Assembly: GCF_027988105.1 (NCBI RefSeq)
Contig: NZ_JAQJZJ010000002.1
Span: 496,001 to 560,000, forward strand
Direction of reading: 5' to 3'
Source: Pseudomonas aestuarii
Lineage (GTDB): Bacteria > Pseudomonadota > Gammaproteobacteria > Pseudomonadales > Pseudomonadaceae
DNA length: 64,000 nt
Shown: positions 18,423-27,750 of the stretch, one piece after another
Numbering within the stretch: the first letter of the stretch is position 1
Layout: the number at the start of each line of letters is the position of its first letter
The notes under the pieces: model-generated
Seen by the model: only the letters and a program-made list of their open reading frames with translations
The model's database searches: none
Told to the model about the DNA's origin: nothing
Position numbers and translations under genes: made by a program

Positions 18423-18459
18423 CACCTGCTTGCGGCCTAGCGATGGCCGCAAGCAGGTG
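18423..18459. promoter_or_regulatory. 15-bp perfect hairpin between putP and putA
   Basis: CACCTGCTTGCGGCC at 18423-18437 and its exact complement at 18445-18459 enclose a 7-base loop. It lies between the putP stop (18487) and the putA start (18391) on the same transcript direction. No T-run follows on the minus strand, so it is not a classical terminator. A partial terminator, or a processing or stability element that sets the putP/putA ratio, is more likely. Confidence 0.7.
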
Positions 18460-18486
18460 AAGGGGTGCGCGGCTTTATCAGCGTGC

Positions 18487-19956
18487 TCACTGGTGAAGGG
18501 TCTTCTCGAAAGTATCGAACTCGTCCTGGATCGCCGCGACCGGCGGCTGGCTGATCAAGCTGACCACGACCACCGTGAGCGCGCAGAGGATGAAGCCGGG
18601 CAGGATCTCGTACATATCGAAGATGCCGCCTTCGACCTGCTTCCACAGGATCACCGTCACTGCGCCGACTACCATGCCGGCGATGGCGCCATTGCGGGTC
18701 ATGCGTTTCCAGAACAGTGACAGGAGGATGACCGGCCCGAACGCGGCGCCGAAGCCGCCCCAGGCATAGGACACCAGGCCAAGCACCGTGCTGTTGGGGT
18801 CACGCGCCATCAGCACGGCGATCAGCGCGATCAGGATGACCGTGCCACGGCCGATCCACACCAGCTCCTTCTGACTGGCGTTCGGCCGGATCATGGCCTT
18901 GTAGAAGTCCTCGGTCAGGGCGCTCGACGACACCAGCAGCTGCGAGTCGATGGTGCTCATGATCGCCGACAGGATCGCCGCCAACAGCACGCCCGCCACC
19001 CAAGGGTTGAACAGCAGCTGCGACAGGCTGATGAATACCGTTTCGGCATTGGCCAGCGGCTTATCGGCGAAGTAGCCGATGCCGGCGAAGCCGGTGAAGA
19101 TCGCGCCGTACAGCGCCAGCACCATCCAGGTCATGCCGATCAGCTTGGCCGTGGGCATGTCGCTCGAGCGGCGCAGCCCCATGAAGCGCACGACGATATG
19201 CGGCTGGCCGAAGTAGCCCAGGCCCCAGGCCATCAGCGAGACGATGCCGAACAGGGTCATGTTGTGGAAGATGTCGAGGCGCGTAGGATCGACCGCCGCC
19301 ACCTCCGCCACCGTGCTGCTCCAGCCGCCATCGGCCGAGATCACTGCAATCGGCACCATGAGCAGGGCGAGAAACATCAGCATGCCCTGCACGAAGTCGG
19401 TCCAGCACACCGCCAGGAAACCGCCGAGGAAGGTGTAGGAGATGATGACGATGGCACCGACCCAGAGTGCGGTGCCGTACTCCATGCCAAAGCTCTTCTC
19501 GAACAGGGTCGCCCCGGCCACCATGCCGGACGAGGTGTAGAAGGTGAAGAACAGCAAGATCACCACTGCCGAGATCATCCGCAGCACTTTGCTGCTGTCG
19601 TGGAAGCGGTTCTCGAGGTAGTCGGGCACGGTGATCGAGTCCCGTGCCACCTCGGTATAGACGCGCAGCCGGCGGGCGACGAACTGCCAGTTCAGGTAGG
19701 CGCCGATGGTCAGGCCCACGGCGATCCAGACCTGATTCATGCCCGAGGCATACATGGCGCCGGGCAGGCCCAGCAGCAACCAGCCGCTCATGTCCGAGGC
19801 GCCGGCGCTGAGCGCCGCCACGCCGGGGCCGAGGCGGCGTCCGCCGAGCACGTAGTCGGACAGGTCGTCGGTGAGCCGATAGGCCGCAAAACCGATGATC
19901 AGCATGCCGATCAGGTAGACGACGAAGGTCACCAGGGTGGGAGTACTCATGTTCAT
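18487..19956 (-). CDS. putP: Sodium/proline symporter
   Basis: The 489-residue inner-membrane protein of the sodium:solute symporter family has about thirteen helices. Its opening, with YLIGMLIIGFAAYR and the stretch SAGASDMSGWLLLGLPG, is the PutP signature that includes the sodium-site residues. AAGGAG lies 8 bases before ATG 19956, which fixes the start. That ribosome site overlaps the stop codon of the 32-residue microprotein upstream, implying coupling. putA follows after 95 bases, so uptake and oxidation of proline are encoded together. Confidence 0.94.
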   Translation of the reverse strand: MNMSTPTLVTFVVYLIGMLIIGFAAYRLTDDLSDYVLGGRRLGPGVAALSAGASDMSGWLLLGLPGAMYASGMNQVWIAVGLTIGAYLNWQFVARRLRVYTEVARDSITVPDYLENRFHDSSKVLRMISAVVILLFFTFYTSSGMVAGATLFEKSFGMEYGTALWVGAIVIISYTFLGGFLAVCWTDFVQGMLMFLALLMVPIAVISADGGWSSTVAEVAAVDPTRLDIFHNMTLFGIVSLMAWGLGYFGQPHIVVRFMGLRRSSDMPTAKLIGMTWMVLALYGAIFTGFAGIGYFADKPLANAETVFISLSQLLFNPWVAGVLLAAILSAIMSTIDSQLLVSSSALTEDFYKAMIRPNASQKELVWIGRGTVILIALIAVLMARDPNSTVLGLVSYAWGGFGAAFGPVILLSLFWKRMTRNGAIAGMVVGAVTVILWKQVEGGIFDMYEILPGFILCALTVVVVSLISQPPVAAIQDEFDTFEKTLHQ

Positions 19957-19968
19957 GGTTGCCGCTCC

Positions 19969-20067
19969 TTACTTGCCCATTAGGTAGGTAACCAGCGACA
20001 GCACCACAACGGCACTCATCGGTACGATCAGCCAGAACCAGGTTGCGAAACTCAGTGCATGTTCCAT
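19969..20067 (-). CDS. 32-residue single-span membrane microprotein ahead of putP
   Basis: ATG at 20067-20065 opens a 32-codon frame ending TAA at 19971-19969. The product starts MEHALSFATWFWLIVPMSAV, continues with a valine/leucine-rich run and ends YLMGK; residues of about 8-29 form one membrane helix. GAGGA lies about 7 bases before the ATG. The TAA overlaps the AAGGAG of putP, so the two are tightly coupled. I do not know a named family. By analogy, other sodium symporters (for example NSS transporters with MetS) have similarly tiny partner subunits, and a PutP-associated subunit is the natural guess. Confidence 0.75.
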   Translation of the reverse strand: MEHALSFATWFWLIVPMSAVVVLSLVTYLMGK

Positions 20068-20466
20068 GGGAATCCTCACGTAGTTGTTGCGCATGGCAAT
20101 CACTTGGGCGAACCCGATGAGTTGCAGAACCGCCCCGCTGCCCCGCGATCCTGCTGCGGCTGCAACGTTCGCCTAGCGCCTGAACAAGTCCGGCTCCAGG
20201 CCTCGTCGGCCTGATTGCAGGCCGTCGGCAGGCACGAACACCGCACCTCGGCGGCAAACGGGTCTTAAGTAACTATAGGAGAGATCTGTAGCCTTACCGC
20301 CCGTCGCACCCGATAGGCGCCGGTAACCGGGCGACCTCGGGGGTGCGCATGGCGGATGGCCCGGACGAACGGGAGGAAAGCGCAAACGCACGGCGGTGGC
20401 CGGCGGGCACCGACACTCAGGAAAATCGACGGCGGCGCCAGTCGACCTGAACAGAGGCGCCAGAAA
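20068..20466. other. Upstream region of the putP operon
   Basis: About 400 bases lie between the microprotein start and the tRNA-Arg terminator. The region should hold the putP-putA promoter. I cannot assign a confident -35/-10 or -24/-12 pair. No open frame here looks coding, and a TAGGAGAG string near 20277 precedes no useful start on the plus strand. Confidence 0.4.
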
Positions 20467-20497
20467 CGCCAAACCCCGCACAGGGCGGGGTTTGGCG
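20467..20497 (-). terminator. Terminator downstream of tRNA-Arg(CCT)
   Basis: A perfect 13-base stem (CGCCAAACCCCGC at 20467-20479, complement at 20485-20497) has a 5-base loop. On the minus strand it is followed by TTTCTGG. It lies 42 bases past the 3' end of the tRNA gene. Confidence 0.8.
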
Positions 20498-20538
20498 TAG
20501 ATGTCCAAGTGACGGCGCAGCACTCGGAAACAGGATGA

Positions 20539-20613
20539 TGGCGTCCCCTGCTGGAATCGAACCAGCATCTAGCCCTTAGGAGGGGCTTGTTCTATCCCTT
20601 GAACTAAGGGGAC
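20539..20613 (-). tRNA. tRNA-Arg (anticodon CCT)
   Basis: The minus strand folds as a standard 75-nucleotide tRNA. The acceptor pairs GTCCCCT with AGGGGAC, the anticodon loop reads CCT within CCCCTCCTAAGGG, and the T-arm contains GGTTCGATTCC. CCA is encoded at 20539-20541. It decodes AGG arginine codons and is followed by its own terminator. Confidence 0.95.
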
Positions 20614-20733
20614 TTGGTAATGCGGATCGGCAATGCTGCCGACCGGGCCGCATGTTAACCAGCCTCGGCGGATTTGTCATGTCGCCGCCATCAACTCACG
20701 GCCATACTCAAGTCGACCGCCCAGGAGATCGCC

Positions 20734-21225
20734 ATGACCCAGTCAGCATCCCAGCATGTGCCGGATTCCCCATTTGCCCACTTCGTCCTGCGCCCCGCCT
20801 GCCCCGGCGACGCCCAGGCACTGAGCGCGTTATTGCAGCAACTGGCGCCGGACGGAGCACGCCCCGACGCAAAACTGCTGGCCCTGCGCCTGAGCGCGCC
20901 AGCGCCGAATCAGGTGGTACTGGTGGCCAAGCGCGACGGCAAACTGCTCGGCACTTGCACGCTCCACCTGATCGAACACCTGGCGCACAACTTCGCCCGC
21001 TCGGCGATTCTCGAGGATGTGGTCGTGGATGCCGACGCCCGCGGCCTGGGGATTGGCCAGGCCCTGATCGACAAAGCCGTCGAACGCGCCCGCGCCTGGG
21101 GCTGTTACAAGCTGGCGCTATCGAGCAACCAGAGCCGCGAGGCGGCTCATCGTTTCTATCAGGGGTTGGGCTTCAAGCCGCACGGCATCAGCCTGGCCCT
21201 GGCGCTGGAGTCAGGCGAGACCTAG
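20734..21225 (+). CDS. GNAT-family N-acetyltransferase
   Basis: The 163-residue protein has the GNAT acetyl-CoA fold. A conserved strand, SAILEDVVVDADARGLGIG, leads into the R/Q-x-x-G-x-G/A pyrophosphate loop (ARGLGIGQAL), and the C-terminal part holds SSNQSREAAHRFYQGLGF. AGGAG at 20723-20727 lies about 6 bases before ATG 20734, which is preferred to the upstream ATG at 20674. The acceptor substrate is not evident. It is a single gene between tRNA-Arg and a repeat-filled gap. Confidence 0.85.
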   Translation: MTQSASQHVPDSPFAHFVLRPACPGDAQALSALLQQLAPDGARPDAKLLALRLSAPAPNQVVLVAKRDGKLLGTCTLHLIEHLAHNFARSAILEDVVVDADARGLGIGQALIDKAVERARAWGCYKLALSSNQSREAAHRFYQGLGFKPHGISLALALESGET

Positions 21226-21333
21226 GGCGTACTCGGCTTCGGCCTCCTGCGTCGCTCTACCTCCTGCATCCCTGCAGTCGTCGCGGAGCAGTACGCCGCC
21301 TGGTGTACTGTTCGCTACGCTCCCGAGTACACC
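21226..21333. repeat. Paired palindromic repeat units of the GGYGTACT type
   Basis: Two related inverted repeats stand side by side. GGCGTACT at 21226-21233 pairs with AGTACGCC at 21290-21297. GGTGTACT at 21302-21309 pairs with AGTACACC at 21326-21333. A third copy occurs far away at 63148-63171. Directly after the second unit comes a CAGGGTGGATGACGC string that recurs near 22900. The arrangement resembles dispersed, REP-like intergenic elements. Confidence 0.65.
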
Positions 21334-21378
21334 CTACGTCAGGCGAGACGCAGGGTGGATGACGCCTTATCCAGCCAC

Positions 21379-22779
21379 CTAGGCGAACAGCCCCAGGGTA
21401 TGCAGGAACACCACCAGGATGCCTACCGGGGTGACCCAGCGCAGCAACTGCCACCACAGCGTGAACAACGGCGCGTGGCCAAGTCCCAAGGCTTCCTGCA
21501 CGGTTGTGCGGCTCAACGCCCAGCCGGTGAACAGCACCGTGCCCAGCCCGCCGAGCGGCATCATCAGGTTGGTGGTCAGGTAGTCCAGACTGTCGAAGAA
21601 GGTCTTGCCGAACAGGGTGTACTCCGCCCAGGCGTTGAACGAAAACACCGTACCCAGACTGAGCACCCACAGCGCCAGGCCACTCAACAACACCGCCTTG
21701 AGCCGGCCGATAGCGAATTTCTCGCCGAGCCAGGCGATGGTCGGCTCGCTTAGCGAGATCGCCGAGGTCAATGCGGCGAGCGCCAGCATGATGAAGAACA
21801 AGCCGCCAACCACCTGACCGAACGGCATCTGGCCGAAGGCGATCGGCAGGGTGACGAAGATCAACCCAGGACCTGCACCCGGCTCCAGGCCATTGGCGAA
21901 CACCAGCGGGAAGATTGCCAGACCGGCCAGCAAGGCCACCCCGGTATCCGCCAGGGCCACCATCAGCGACGTCTTGACGATGGAAGTACCGGCCGGCAAG
22001 TAGGAGCCGTATACCATCATGGCGCCACTGGCCAGGCTGAGGGTAAAGAAGGCGTGCCCCAAGGCCACCAGCACGCCCTGCGTGCTGAGCTTGCTGAAGT
22101 CGGCGTCGAACAGGAAGTGCACGGCCTCGAGGAAATACCCGGTGGTGGCGGCATAGCCCACCAGGATCAGCAGCAGCACGAACAGTCCCGGCATCATGAA
22201 GCGCAACGCGCGCTCCAGGCCTTCGCGTACGCCCAGGGCGACAATGCCCAGGGTCAGCAGTAACACCAGGGTGGCGTAACCGGCCAGCTGCCAGGGATCG
22301 CCGAGCATGGCGCCGAACAACGCGCCACTGCTCTCGCCATCCAACCCGGCGAAGTTGCCCATGGCGGCCGCTGGCGCATAGGCCAAGGCCCAGCCGGCCA
22401 CGACCGCGTAGAAACTGAGGATAAGAAAACCGGTGAGCACGGCCAGCGTGCCCAACCAGCGCCAATGGCGACTGGCGCCCGCCTGTCTGGCCACGGCGGC
22501 GAAGGCACCCTCGGGGTTGGCTCGGCCACGACGACCGATCATCACCTCGACCATCAGCAGCGGAATGCCAATGGCCAGGATGCACGCCAGGTAGACCAGA
22601 ACGAAGGCCCCACCGCCGTTCTCCCCGGTGATATACGGAAACTTCCAGATATTGCCCAGGCCCACCGCCGAACCGGTGGCGGCAAGGAAGAATACCCAGC
22701 GTGACGACCATAGGCCGCGCTCAGCTGCGCTGCTGATGGGGCCGGCACTGGCGCCGGCGACGATGCTGTCTTGACTCAT
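21379..22779 (-). CDS. Sodium-dependent transporter, NSS (SNF) family
   Basis: The 466-residue protein has the neurotransmitter:sodium symporter signature at its first helix (ATGSAVGLGNIWKFPYITGENGGGAF), which holds sodium- and substrate-binding residues. The count of about twelve helices fits the family. NSS proteins in bacteria import amino acids such as tryptophan, tyrosine, leucine or methionine. The neighbouring genes for a branched-chain/aromatic amino-acid dehydrogenase and a 2-oxoacid oxidoreductase suggest an amino acid of those classes. ATG 22779 was chosen as the start next to the family-like N-terminus, with a GAGG further upstream. No small partner subunit is visible beside it. 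Confidence 0.88.
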   Translation of the reverse strand: MSQDSIVAGASAGPISSAAERGLWSSRWVFFLAATGSAVGLGNIWKFPYITGENGGGAFVLVYLACILAIGIPLLMVEVMIGRRGRANPEGAFAAVARQAGASRHWRWLGTLAVLTGFLILSFYAVVAGWALAYAPAAAMGNFAGLDGESSGALFGAMLGDPWQLAGYATLVLLLTLGIVALGVREGLERALRFMMPGLFVLLLILVGYAATTGYFLEAVHFLFDADFSKLSTQGVLVALGHAFFTLSLASGAMMVYGSYLPAGTSIVKTSLMVALADTGVALLAGLAIFPLVFANGLEPGAGPGLIFVTLPIAFGQMPFGQVVGGLFFIMLALAALTSAISLSEPTIAWLGEKFAIGRLKAVLLSGLALWVLSLGTVFSFNAWAEYTLFGKTFFDSLDYLTTNLMMPLGGLGTVLFTGWALSRTTVQEALGLGHAPLFTLWWQLLRWVTPVGILVVFLHTLGLFA

Positions 22780-22884
22780 TGGGGCTTGCCCTCTTGTTGT
22801 TGTGAAAAAGTCAGTCGGGGATCGGATCTGGGTGAATCGATGCGCGAAGCTGACGCTCCAGCCATCCACCATTGCCCGGTGGGC

Positions 22885-22910
22885 GGTGGATGAAAAGAGC
22901 GTCATCCACC
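22885..22910. repeat. GGTGGATGA palindrome between NSS and dehydrogenase genes
   Basis: GGTGGATGA at 22885-22893 and TCATCCACC at 22902-22910 form a perfect 9-base stem with an 8-base loop. On the minus strand it reads GTAGGGTGGATGACGC, also found near 21352. It lies 8 bases after the dehydrogenase stop codon, so it may act as a terminator or mRNA 3' end as well as being a repeat element. Confidence 0.65.
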
Positions 22911-22917
22911 CTACGAA

Positions 22918-23976
22918 TCAACGTGCGCCGCGCAGGCGCTCCTCGGCCAGACGGTCGGCCACCGCCGTTGTGGTGGCGCCCTCGCGCTCGGCGCGCTGGA
23001 AGATCTCCTCCAGGGTGGCGCCGATACCTTCGATATGCGCCTTGAGGTCGGCGGTGCTGCCACCGTTGCGCTCGTAGCAGACATCGATGATGCCGCCGGC
23101 ATTGATCGCGTAATCCGGGGCATACAGACAACCACGGCGGCGCAGTTCCTCGGCCAGTGCGGCATCGGCCAGCTGGTTGTTGGCGGCGCCAGCAATCACC
23201 GGTGCGCGCAGCGCTTCGAGGGTGTGCGGGTTGATGATCGCGCCCATGGCGCAGGGGGCGAACACGTCCACGTCCAGGCCGTAGATGTCGTTCTGACCGA
23301 CTGCAGTGGCGCCGAGTTGTTCCACTGCGCGGCGCACATTGGCCTCGACGATGTCGGTGACCCACAACTCGGCGCCCGCTTCCTTGAGCTGCTGGGCCAG
23401 ACCGAAACCAACCTGGCCAACGCCCTGGATCGCCACCCGCAGTCCCTTGAGATCGTCACGGCCGAGACGGTGCTTGACCGCCGCTTGCAGGCCGATGAAC
23501 ACCCCGTAGGCGGTGGACGGCGACGGGTCGCCATTGCGCATGCCGCCGCCAAAGGCCTCGCGCTGACCGGCGCCGGCGACATGGCGGGTGCGCTCGGCCA
23601 TGATCTGCATTTCCGCCACCCCGGTACCGGAGTCAGCGGCAGTGACATAGCGCCCGCCCAGGCTGTCGACGAAATCGCCCATGGCCTGGAACAGCGCCGC
23701 GCTCTTGTCGGTGTGCGGATTGCCGATGATCACCGCCTTGCCGCCACCCAGTGGCAGCCTGGCCAGCGCCGACTTGTAGCTCATGCCACGCGACAGACGC
23801 AGCACATCACGCAGCGCTTCCTCGTCGCTGGCGTAGGGCCACATGCGGCAACCACCCAGGGCCGGGCCGAGGTTGCGGTTATGGATGGCGATGATGGCCT
23901 TCAGACCGCTGGCCTGATCGTGGCCGTAGACCACCTGCTCGTGGTGATCGAATTCGATATGGGAAAACACGGACAT
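22918..23976 (-). CDS. Leu/Phe/Val dehydrogenase (Glu/Leu/Phe/Val dehydrogenase family)
   Basis: The 352-residue enzyme catalyses NAD-dependent oxidative deamination of a branched-chain or aromatic amino acid to the 2-oxoacid. Visible elements are [10 protein letters not shown] and [13 protein letters not shown] (substrate region with the catalytic lysine), [12 protein letters not shown], and the Rossmann loop [14 protein letters not shown]. The length fits the octameric leucine/valine/phenylalanine dehydrogenases rather than glutamate dehydrogenase. It lies downstream of the indolepyruvate:ferredoxin oxidoreductase gene (about 105 bases), and its product is a substrate type used by that enzyme. 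The exact amino acid cannot be read from the sequence. Confidence 0.88.
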   Translation of the reverse strand: MSVFSHIEFDHHEQVVYGHDQASGLKAIIAIHNRNLGPALGGCRMWPYASDEEALRDVLRLSRGMSYKSALARLPLGGGKAVIIGNPHTDKSAALFQAMGDFVDSLGGRYVTAADSGTGVAEMQIMAERTRHVAGAGQREAFGGGMRNGDPSPSTAYGVFIGLQAAVKHRLGRDDLKGLRVAIQGVGQVGFGLAQQLKEAGAELWVTDIVEANVRRAVEQLGATAVGQNDIYGLDVDVFAPCAMGAIINPHTLEALRAPVIAGAANNQLADAALAEELRRRGCLYAPDYAINAGGIIDVCYERNGGSTADLKAHIEGIGATLEEIFQRAEREGATTTAVADRLAEERLRGAR

Positions 23977-24081
23977 GGGGATTCCTTGATTGTTCTTGTT
24001 GTGAGGGTTGAGGGTCTCAGATCAACGTATAGGAGCCAGGGGGACAGCCAGTCCTTGGCTCCTACATTTACATAGCGCGCA

Positions 24082-27000
24082 TCAGGCCGCCGGCTCGAAC
24101 AGCTGCACCACCTGGATCTCGCTGACCAGCAGGCGCGCCATGAGTTGGCGCTCCTGCTCGCGCACCTTGATCAGGCTCTGCTCCTTGACGTGGCCATAAC
24201 CGCGGATCTGCTCCGGCAATTCGGCCAAGGCCACGGCGCTGCGGTAGTTGTCGGCATTCAGCTGCTTGAGGAGGAAGTCGACACTGCGTTCGTAGTCCTC
24301 GATCAGCTGCAGCTCCAGCTTGCGCTCGGCGCTGTAACCGAACAGGTCGAGCGGCGTGCCGCGCAGGATCTTCAACTTGGCCAGCAGGCCGAAGGCCTTG
24401 AGTATCCAGGGCCCAAACTGGCGCTTGCGCGGCTGGCCGGTGCTGGGATCGGGCTTGGCCAGCCAGGACGGCGCCAGGTGGAACTGCAGACGGTAGTCAC
24501 CCTGGAATTGCGCCTCGAGTTGCTGGATAAAGTGGCCGTCGCTGTACAGCCGTGCCACCTCGTACTCGTCCTTATAGGCCAGTAGCTTGGCGTAGTAGCG
24601 CGCCACCGCACGGCTCAGGGCCTGATCGCCCCCCTGATCGGCCAGGCGCACGCGCTGCACCAGCGCACGGTAGCGCTCGGCATAGGCGGCGCTCTGGTAG
24701 GCCGTGAGGAAATCGACGCGGAACTGGACGATCTGCTCCAGGGTTTCGCAACGTGGCGCCTCGACCATCTTGGGTGCGGCCAGCTTCTCCACCGCGGCGA
24801 CATCGTGCGCCGCACGGCGGCCCCAGAGGAACGCCTGCTGGTTGAGCTGCACGGCCACGCCGTTGAGTTCGATGGCTTTGGCGATGGCGTCGGCGGCCAC
24901 CGGCACCAGGCCTTTCTGGTAGGCATAGCCGAGCATGAACAGGTTGCTGGCGATGCTGTCGCCGAGCAGGCGGGTGGCCAGGCGGGTGGCATCGACGAAG
25001 TGGGTCTTGCCAGCACCCACCGCCTCGATCAGCGCCTCGCGCATCGCCGCGCCGGGAACCTGGGCATCGGGGTTACGGGTGAACTCGGCGGTGGCCGCTT
25101 CATGGCTGTTGATCACCGCATGGGCAATCTTGTCGTTGAGCTTGGCCAGGGCGTCCTCACTGGCGGCCACCACCAGGTCACAACCGAGCAGCAAGTCGGT
25201 CTCGCCGGCGGCGATGCGCACGGCAAAGATATCGTCCTGCTTGGCGGCGACGCGAATATGGGTGATTACCGGGCCGAACTTCTGCGCCAGACCGGCCTGG
25301 TCGAGCACGCTGCAACCCTTGCCTTCCAGGTGCGCAGCCATGCCCAGCAGCGCGCCGACCGTGGTCACGCCGCTGCCGCCGACGCCTGGCAGGAGGATGT
25401 TCCACGGCCGCTCGAGGCTCGGCTGCCTGGGTTCCGGCAGGGCCTCGAACAGGGCGTTCTGGCCGACCCCCTCCGGCTTGCGCAGGCTGCCGCCGTGCAC
25501 GGTGACGAAGCTCGGGCAGAAACCTTCGACGCAGCTGAAATCCTTGTTGCAGGAGTTCTGATCGATCTCGCGCTTGCGCCCCAGTTCGGTTTCCAGCGGC
25601 AGCACCGACAGGCAGTTGGACTTGACGCTGCAATCACCGCAGCCCTCGCACACCGCCGGATTGATGAAGGCACGCTTGGCCGGGTCGACCAGCTTGCCGC
25701 GCTTGCGCCGACGGCGCTTCTCGGTGGCGCAGGTCTGGTCATAGATGATCACCGAGCAGCCCTTGAACTCGCGCAACTCGCGCTGCACCGCGTCCAGCTC
25801 GCTGCGGTGGTGGAAGGTCACGATGGACGCGAAGCCGGCGCGGCTCGGGTACTTGTCCGGCTCATCGCTGACCAGGGCAATACGCTTGACGCCCTCGGCG
25901 AACACCTGCTGGCTGAGCTGGTCGACGCGCAGTTCGCCGTCGATCGGCTGGCCGCCGGTCATGGCCACCGCGTCGTTGTAGAGGATCTTGTAGGTGATGT
26001 TGACCCCGGCCGCCACCGCCGCACGCAGGGCCAGCTGGCCCGAATGGAAGTAGGTGCCATCGCCGAGGTTCTGGAAGATGTGCGCGGTGTCGGTGAACGG
26101 CGCCTGGCCAATCCAGGTCGCGCCCTCGCCGCCCATCTGGGTGAAGGTGTCGGTGTTGCGGTCCATCCACTGGGTCATGTAGTGGCAACCGATGCCGCCC
26201 TGAGCGCGGCTGCCTTCGGGCAGCTTGGTCGAGGTGTTGTGCGGGCAACCGGAGCAGAAATGCGGGGTGCGCACCGTGCTGTGCTTGGGCGCGGCCAGGG
26301 AGGCTTCCTTGGCCGCAAGAAAGGCCAGACGCTCCTCGATCTGCGGACTGCTGTAGATCGGTGCCAGGCGCTTGGCGATGGCGCGGGCAATCATCGCCGG
26401 GGTCAGCTCGGACAGGTTGGGCAGCAGCGAAGCGCCGGTTTCGTCAAACTCGCCAACCACCCGCGGACGCTTGCCCAGTGGCCAGTTGTACAGCTGACCG
26501 GTCAGCTGGTCCTCGATGATGCTGCGCTTCTCCTCGACCACCAGGATCTCGTCCAGGCCCTCGGCGAACTCGTGCACCGACACCGGCTCCAGCGGCCAGC
26601 TCATGCCAATCTTGAGCACGCGCAGGCCGACCTGGGCGCACAACTGTTCATCCAGGCCGAGGTCTTCCAGGGCCTGACGCACGTCCAGGTAGGATTTGCC
26701 GGTGGTGACGATGCCCAGGCGCGGATTAGGCGAGTCGAGCATCAGCGGATTCAGGTTGTTGGCCCGGGCGAAGGCACGGGCGGCATAGATCTTGTAGGTA
26801 TTGAGGCGTTTTTCCTGGGCCAGGGGCGGATCCGGCCAGCGGATATACACGCCGTCTTCCGGCAACTCGAAGTCCTCGGGAATCGTCACCTCGACGCGCA
26901 GCGGATCGACATCCACCACCGCCGAGGAGTCGACGTTCTCGGCGATGGTCTTCAGCGCCACCCAGCAACCGCTGTAGCGCGACAGCTCCCAGCCGAGGAT

Positions 27001-27549
27001 GCCGTAGTCGAGGATTTCCTGGACGTTGGCCGGATTCAGCACCGGAATCGAGGCGGCGATAAAGGCGTGCTCGCTCTGGTTGGCGATGCTCGAGGACTTG
27101 CAGCCATGGTCATCACCGGCCAGCAGCAAGACGCCGCCATGCTCGGAGACGCCGGCCGAGTTGCCGTGCTTGAACACATCGCCGCAGCGGTCGACGCCCG
27201 GGCCCTTGCCGTACCACATGGCGAACACACCGTCGTAGCGCGCGCCGGGGAACAGGCTGGTCTGCTGACTGCCCCACACCGAGGTGGCGGCCAACTCTTC
27301 GTTGACCCCGGGCTGGAAGTGGATGGCGTTTTCCTGCAGGAAGCTCTTGGCTTCCCACAGACTCTTGTCCAGGTTGCCCAGCGGCGAGCCGCGGTAGCCG
27401 GAGATAAAGCAGGCGGTGTTGAGGCCATGGGCCGTGTCGCGCTGCTTCTGCAGCATCGGCAGACGGGTCAGCGCCTGGGTGCCGGTGAGGTATAGGTGAC
27501 CAGTGGCAAGGCGATACTTGTCATCCAGGCGGATCTCGGCCAGAGACAT
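24082..27549 (-). CDS. Indolepyruvate:ferredoxin oxidoreductase, fused subunits
   Basis: The 1155-residue protein joins the alpha and beta subunits of the thiamine-diphosphate 2-oxoacid oxidoreductases. The N-terminal half has FISGYRGSPLGNLDKSL, the HFCSGCPHNTSTKLPEGSRA cysteine motif and a TPP region including GGEGATWIGQAPF. An Fe-S segment follows (CEGCGDCSVKSNC, then CVEGFCPSF). The C-terminal half has the gamma-type domain with LLPGVGGSGVTTVGALLG. It converts aryl- or branched-chain 2-oxoacids to acyl-CoA, reducing ferredoxin. AAGGAG lies 7 bases before ATG 27549. A divergent Lrp-type regulator lies 200 bases upstream. Confidence 0.92.
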   Translation of the reverse strand: MSLAEIRLDDKYRLATGHLYLTGTQALTRLPMLQKQRDTAHGLNTACFISGYRGSPLGNLDKSLWEAKSFLQENAIHFQPGVNEELAATSVWGSQQTSLFPGARYDGVFAMWYGKGPGVDRCGDVFKHGNSAGVSEHGGVLLLAGDDHGCKSSSIANQSEHAFIAASIPVLNPANVQEILDYGILGWELSRYSGCWVALKTIAENVDSSAVVDVDPLRVEVTIPEDFELPEDGVYIRWPDPPLAQEKRLNTYKIYAARAFARANNLNPLMLDSPNPRLGIVTTGKSYLDVRQALEDLGLDEQLCAQVGLRVLKIGMSWPLEPVSVHEFAEGLDEILVVEEKRSIIEDQLTGQLYNWPLGKRPRVVGEFDETGASLLPNLSELTPAMIARAIAKRLAPIYSSPQIEERLAFLAAKEASLAAPKHSTVRTPHFCSGCPHNTSTKLPEGSRAQGGIGCHYMTQWMDRNTDTFTQMGGEGATWIGQAPFTDTAHIFQNLGDGTYFHSGQLALRAAVAAGVNITYKILYNDAVAMTGGQPIDGELRVDQLSQQVFAEGVKRIALVSDEPDKYPSRAGFASIVTFHHRSELDAVQRELREFKGCSVIIYDQTCATEKRRRRKRGKLVDPAKRAFINPAVCEGCGDCSVKSNCLSVLPLETELGRKREIDQNSCNKDFSCVEGFCPSFVTVHGGSLRKPEGVGQNALFEALPEPRQPSLERPWNILLPGVGGSGVTTVGALLGMAAHLEGKGCSVLDQAGLAQKFGPVITHIRVAAKQDDIFAVRIAAGETDLLLGCDLVVAASEDALAKLNDKIAHAVINSHEAATAEFTRNPDAQVPGAAMREALIEAVGAGKTHFVDATRLATRLLGDSIASNLFMLGYAYQKGLVPVAADAIAKAIELNGVAVQLNQQAFLWGRRAAHDVAAVEKLAAPKMVEAPRCETLEQIVQFRVDFLTAYQSAAYAERYRALVQRVRLADQGGDQALSRAVARYYAKLLAYKDEYEVARLYSDGHFIQQLEAQFQGDYRLQFHLAPSWLAKPDPSTGQPRKRQFGPWILKAFGLLAKLKILRGTPLDLFGYSAERKLELQLIEDYERSVDFLLKQLNADNYRSAVALAELPEQIRGYGHVKEQSLIKVREQERQLMARLLVSEIQVVQLFEPAA

Positions 27550-27750
27550 GCGCACGCTCCTTTTATTGTTATGGAGAGCTAGGCTGGCAACGGTGAATGC
27601 CAACCGGGTTCTGTTTCGCCCAGGATCACCGGGCTAAACGACTGGCTAAGAATATGACTGAGCGGTACGGATATTTTCTTTCTAATTTCGGGCACAAAAG
27701 CCAATACTGCGCATGACGATTGCAGCAATTACAAAAAATCGAGATAAATC

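Noticed and set aside
24805..27495. Plus-strand open frame of 896 codons
   Set aside because: It is antisense to the indolepyruvate:ferredoxin oxidoreductase. It has low-complexity Gly/Leu/Gln composition and no domain; long antisense frames are expected in G+C-rich DNA.
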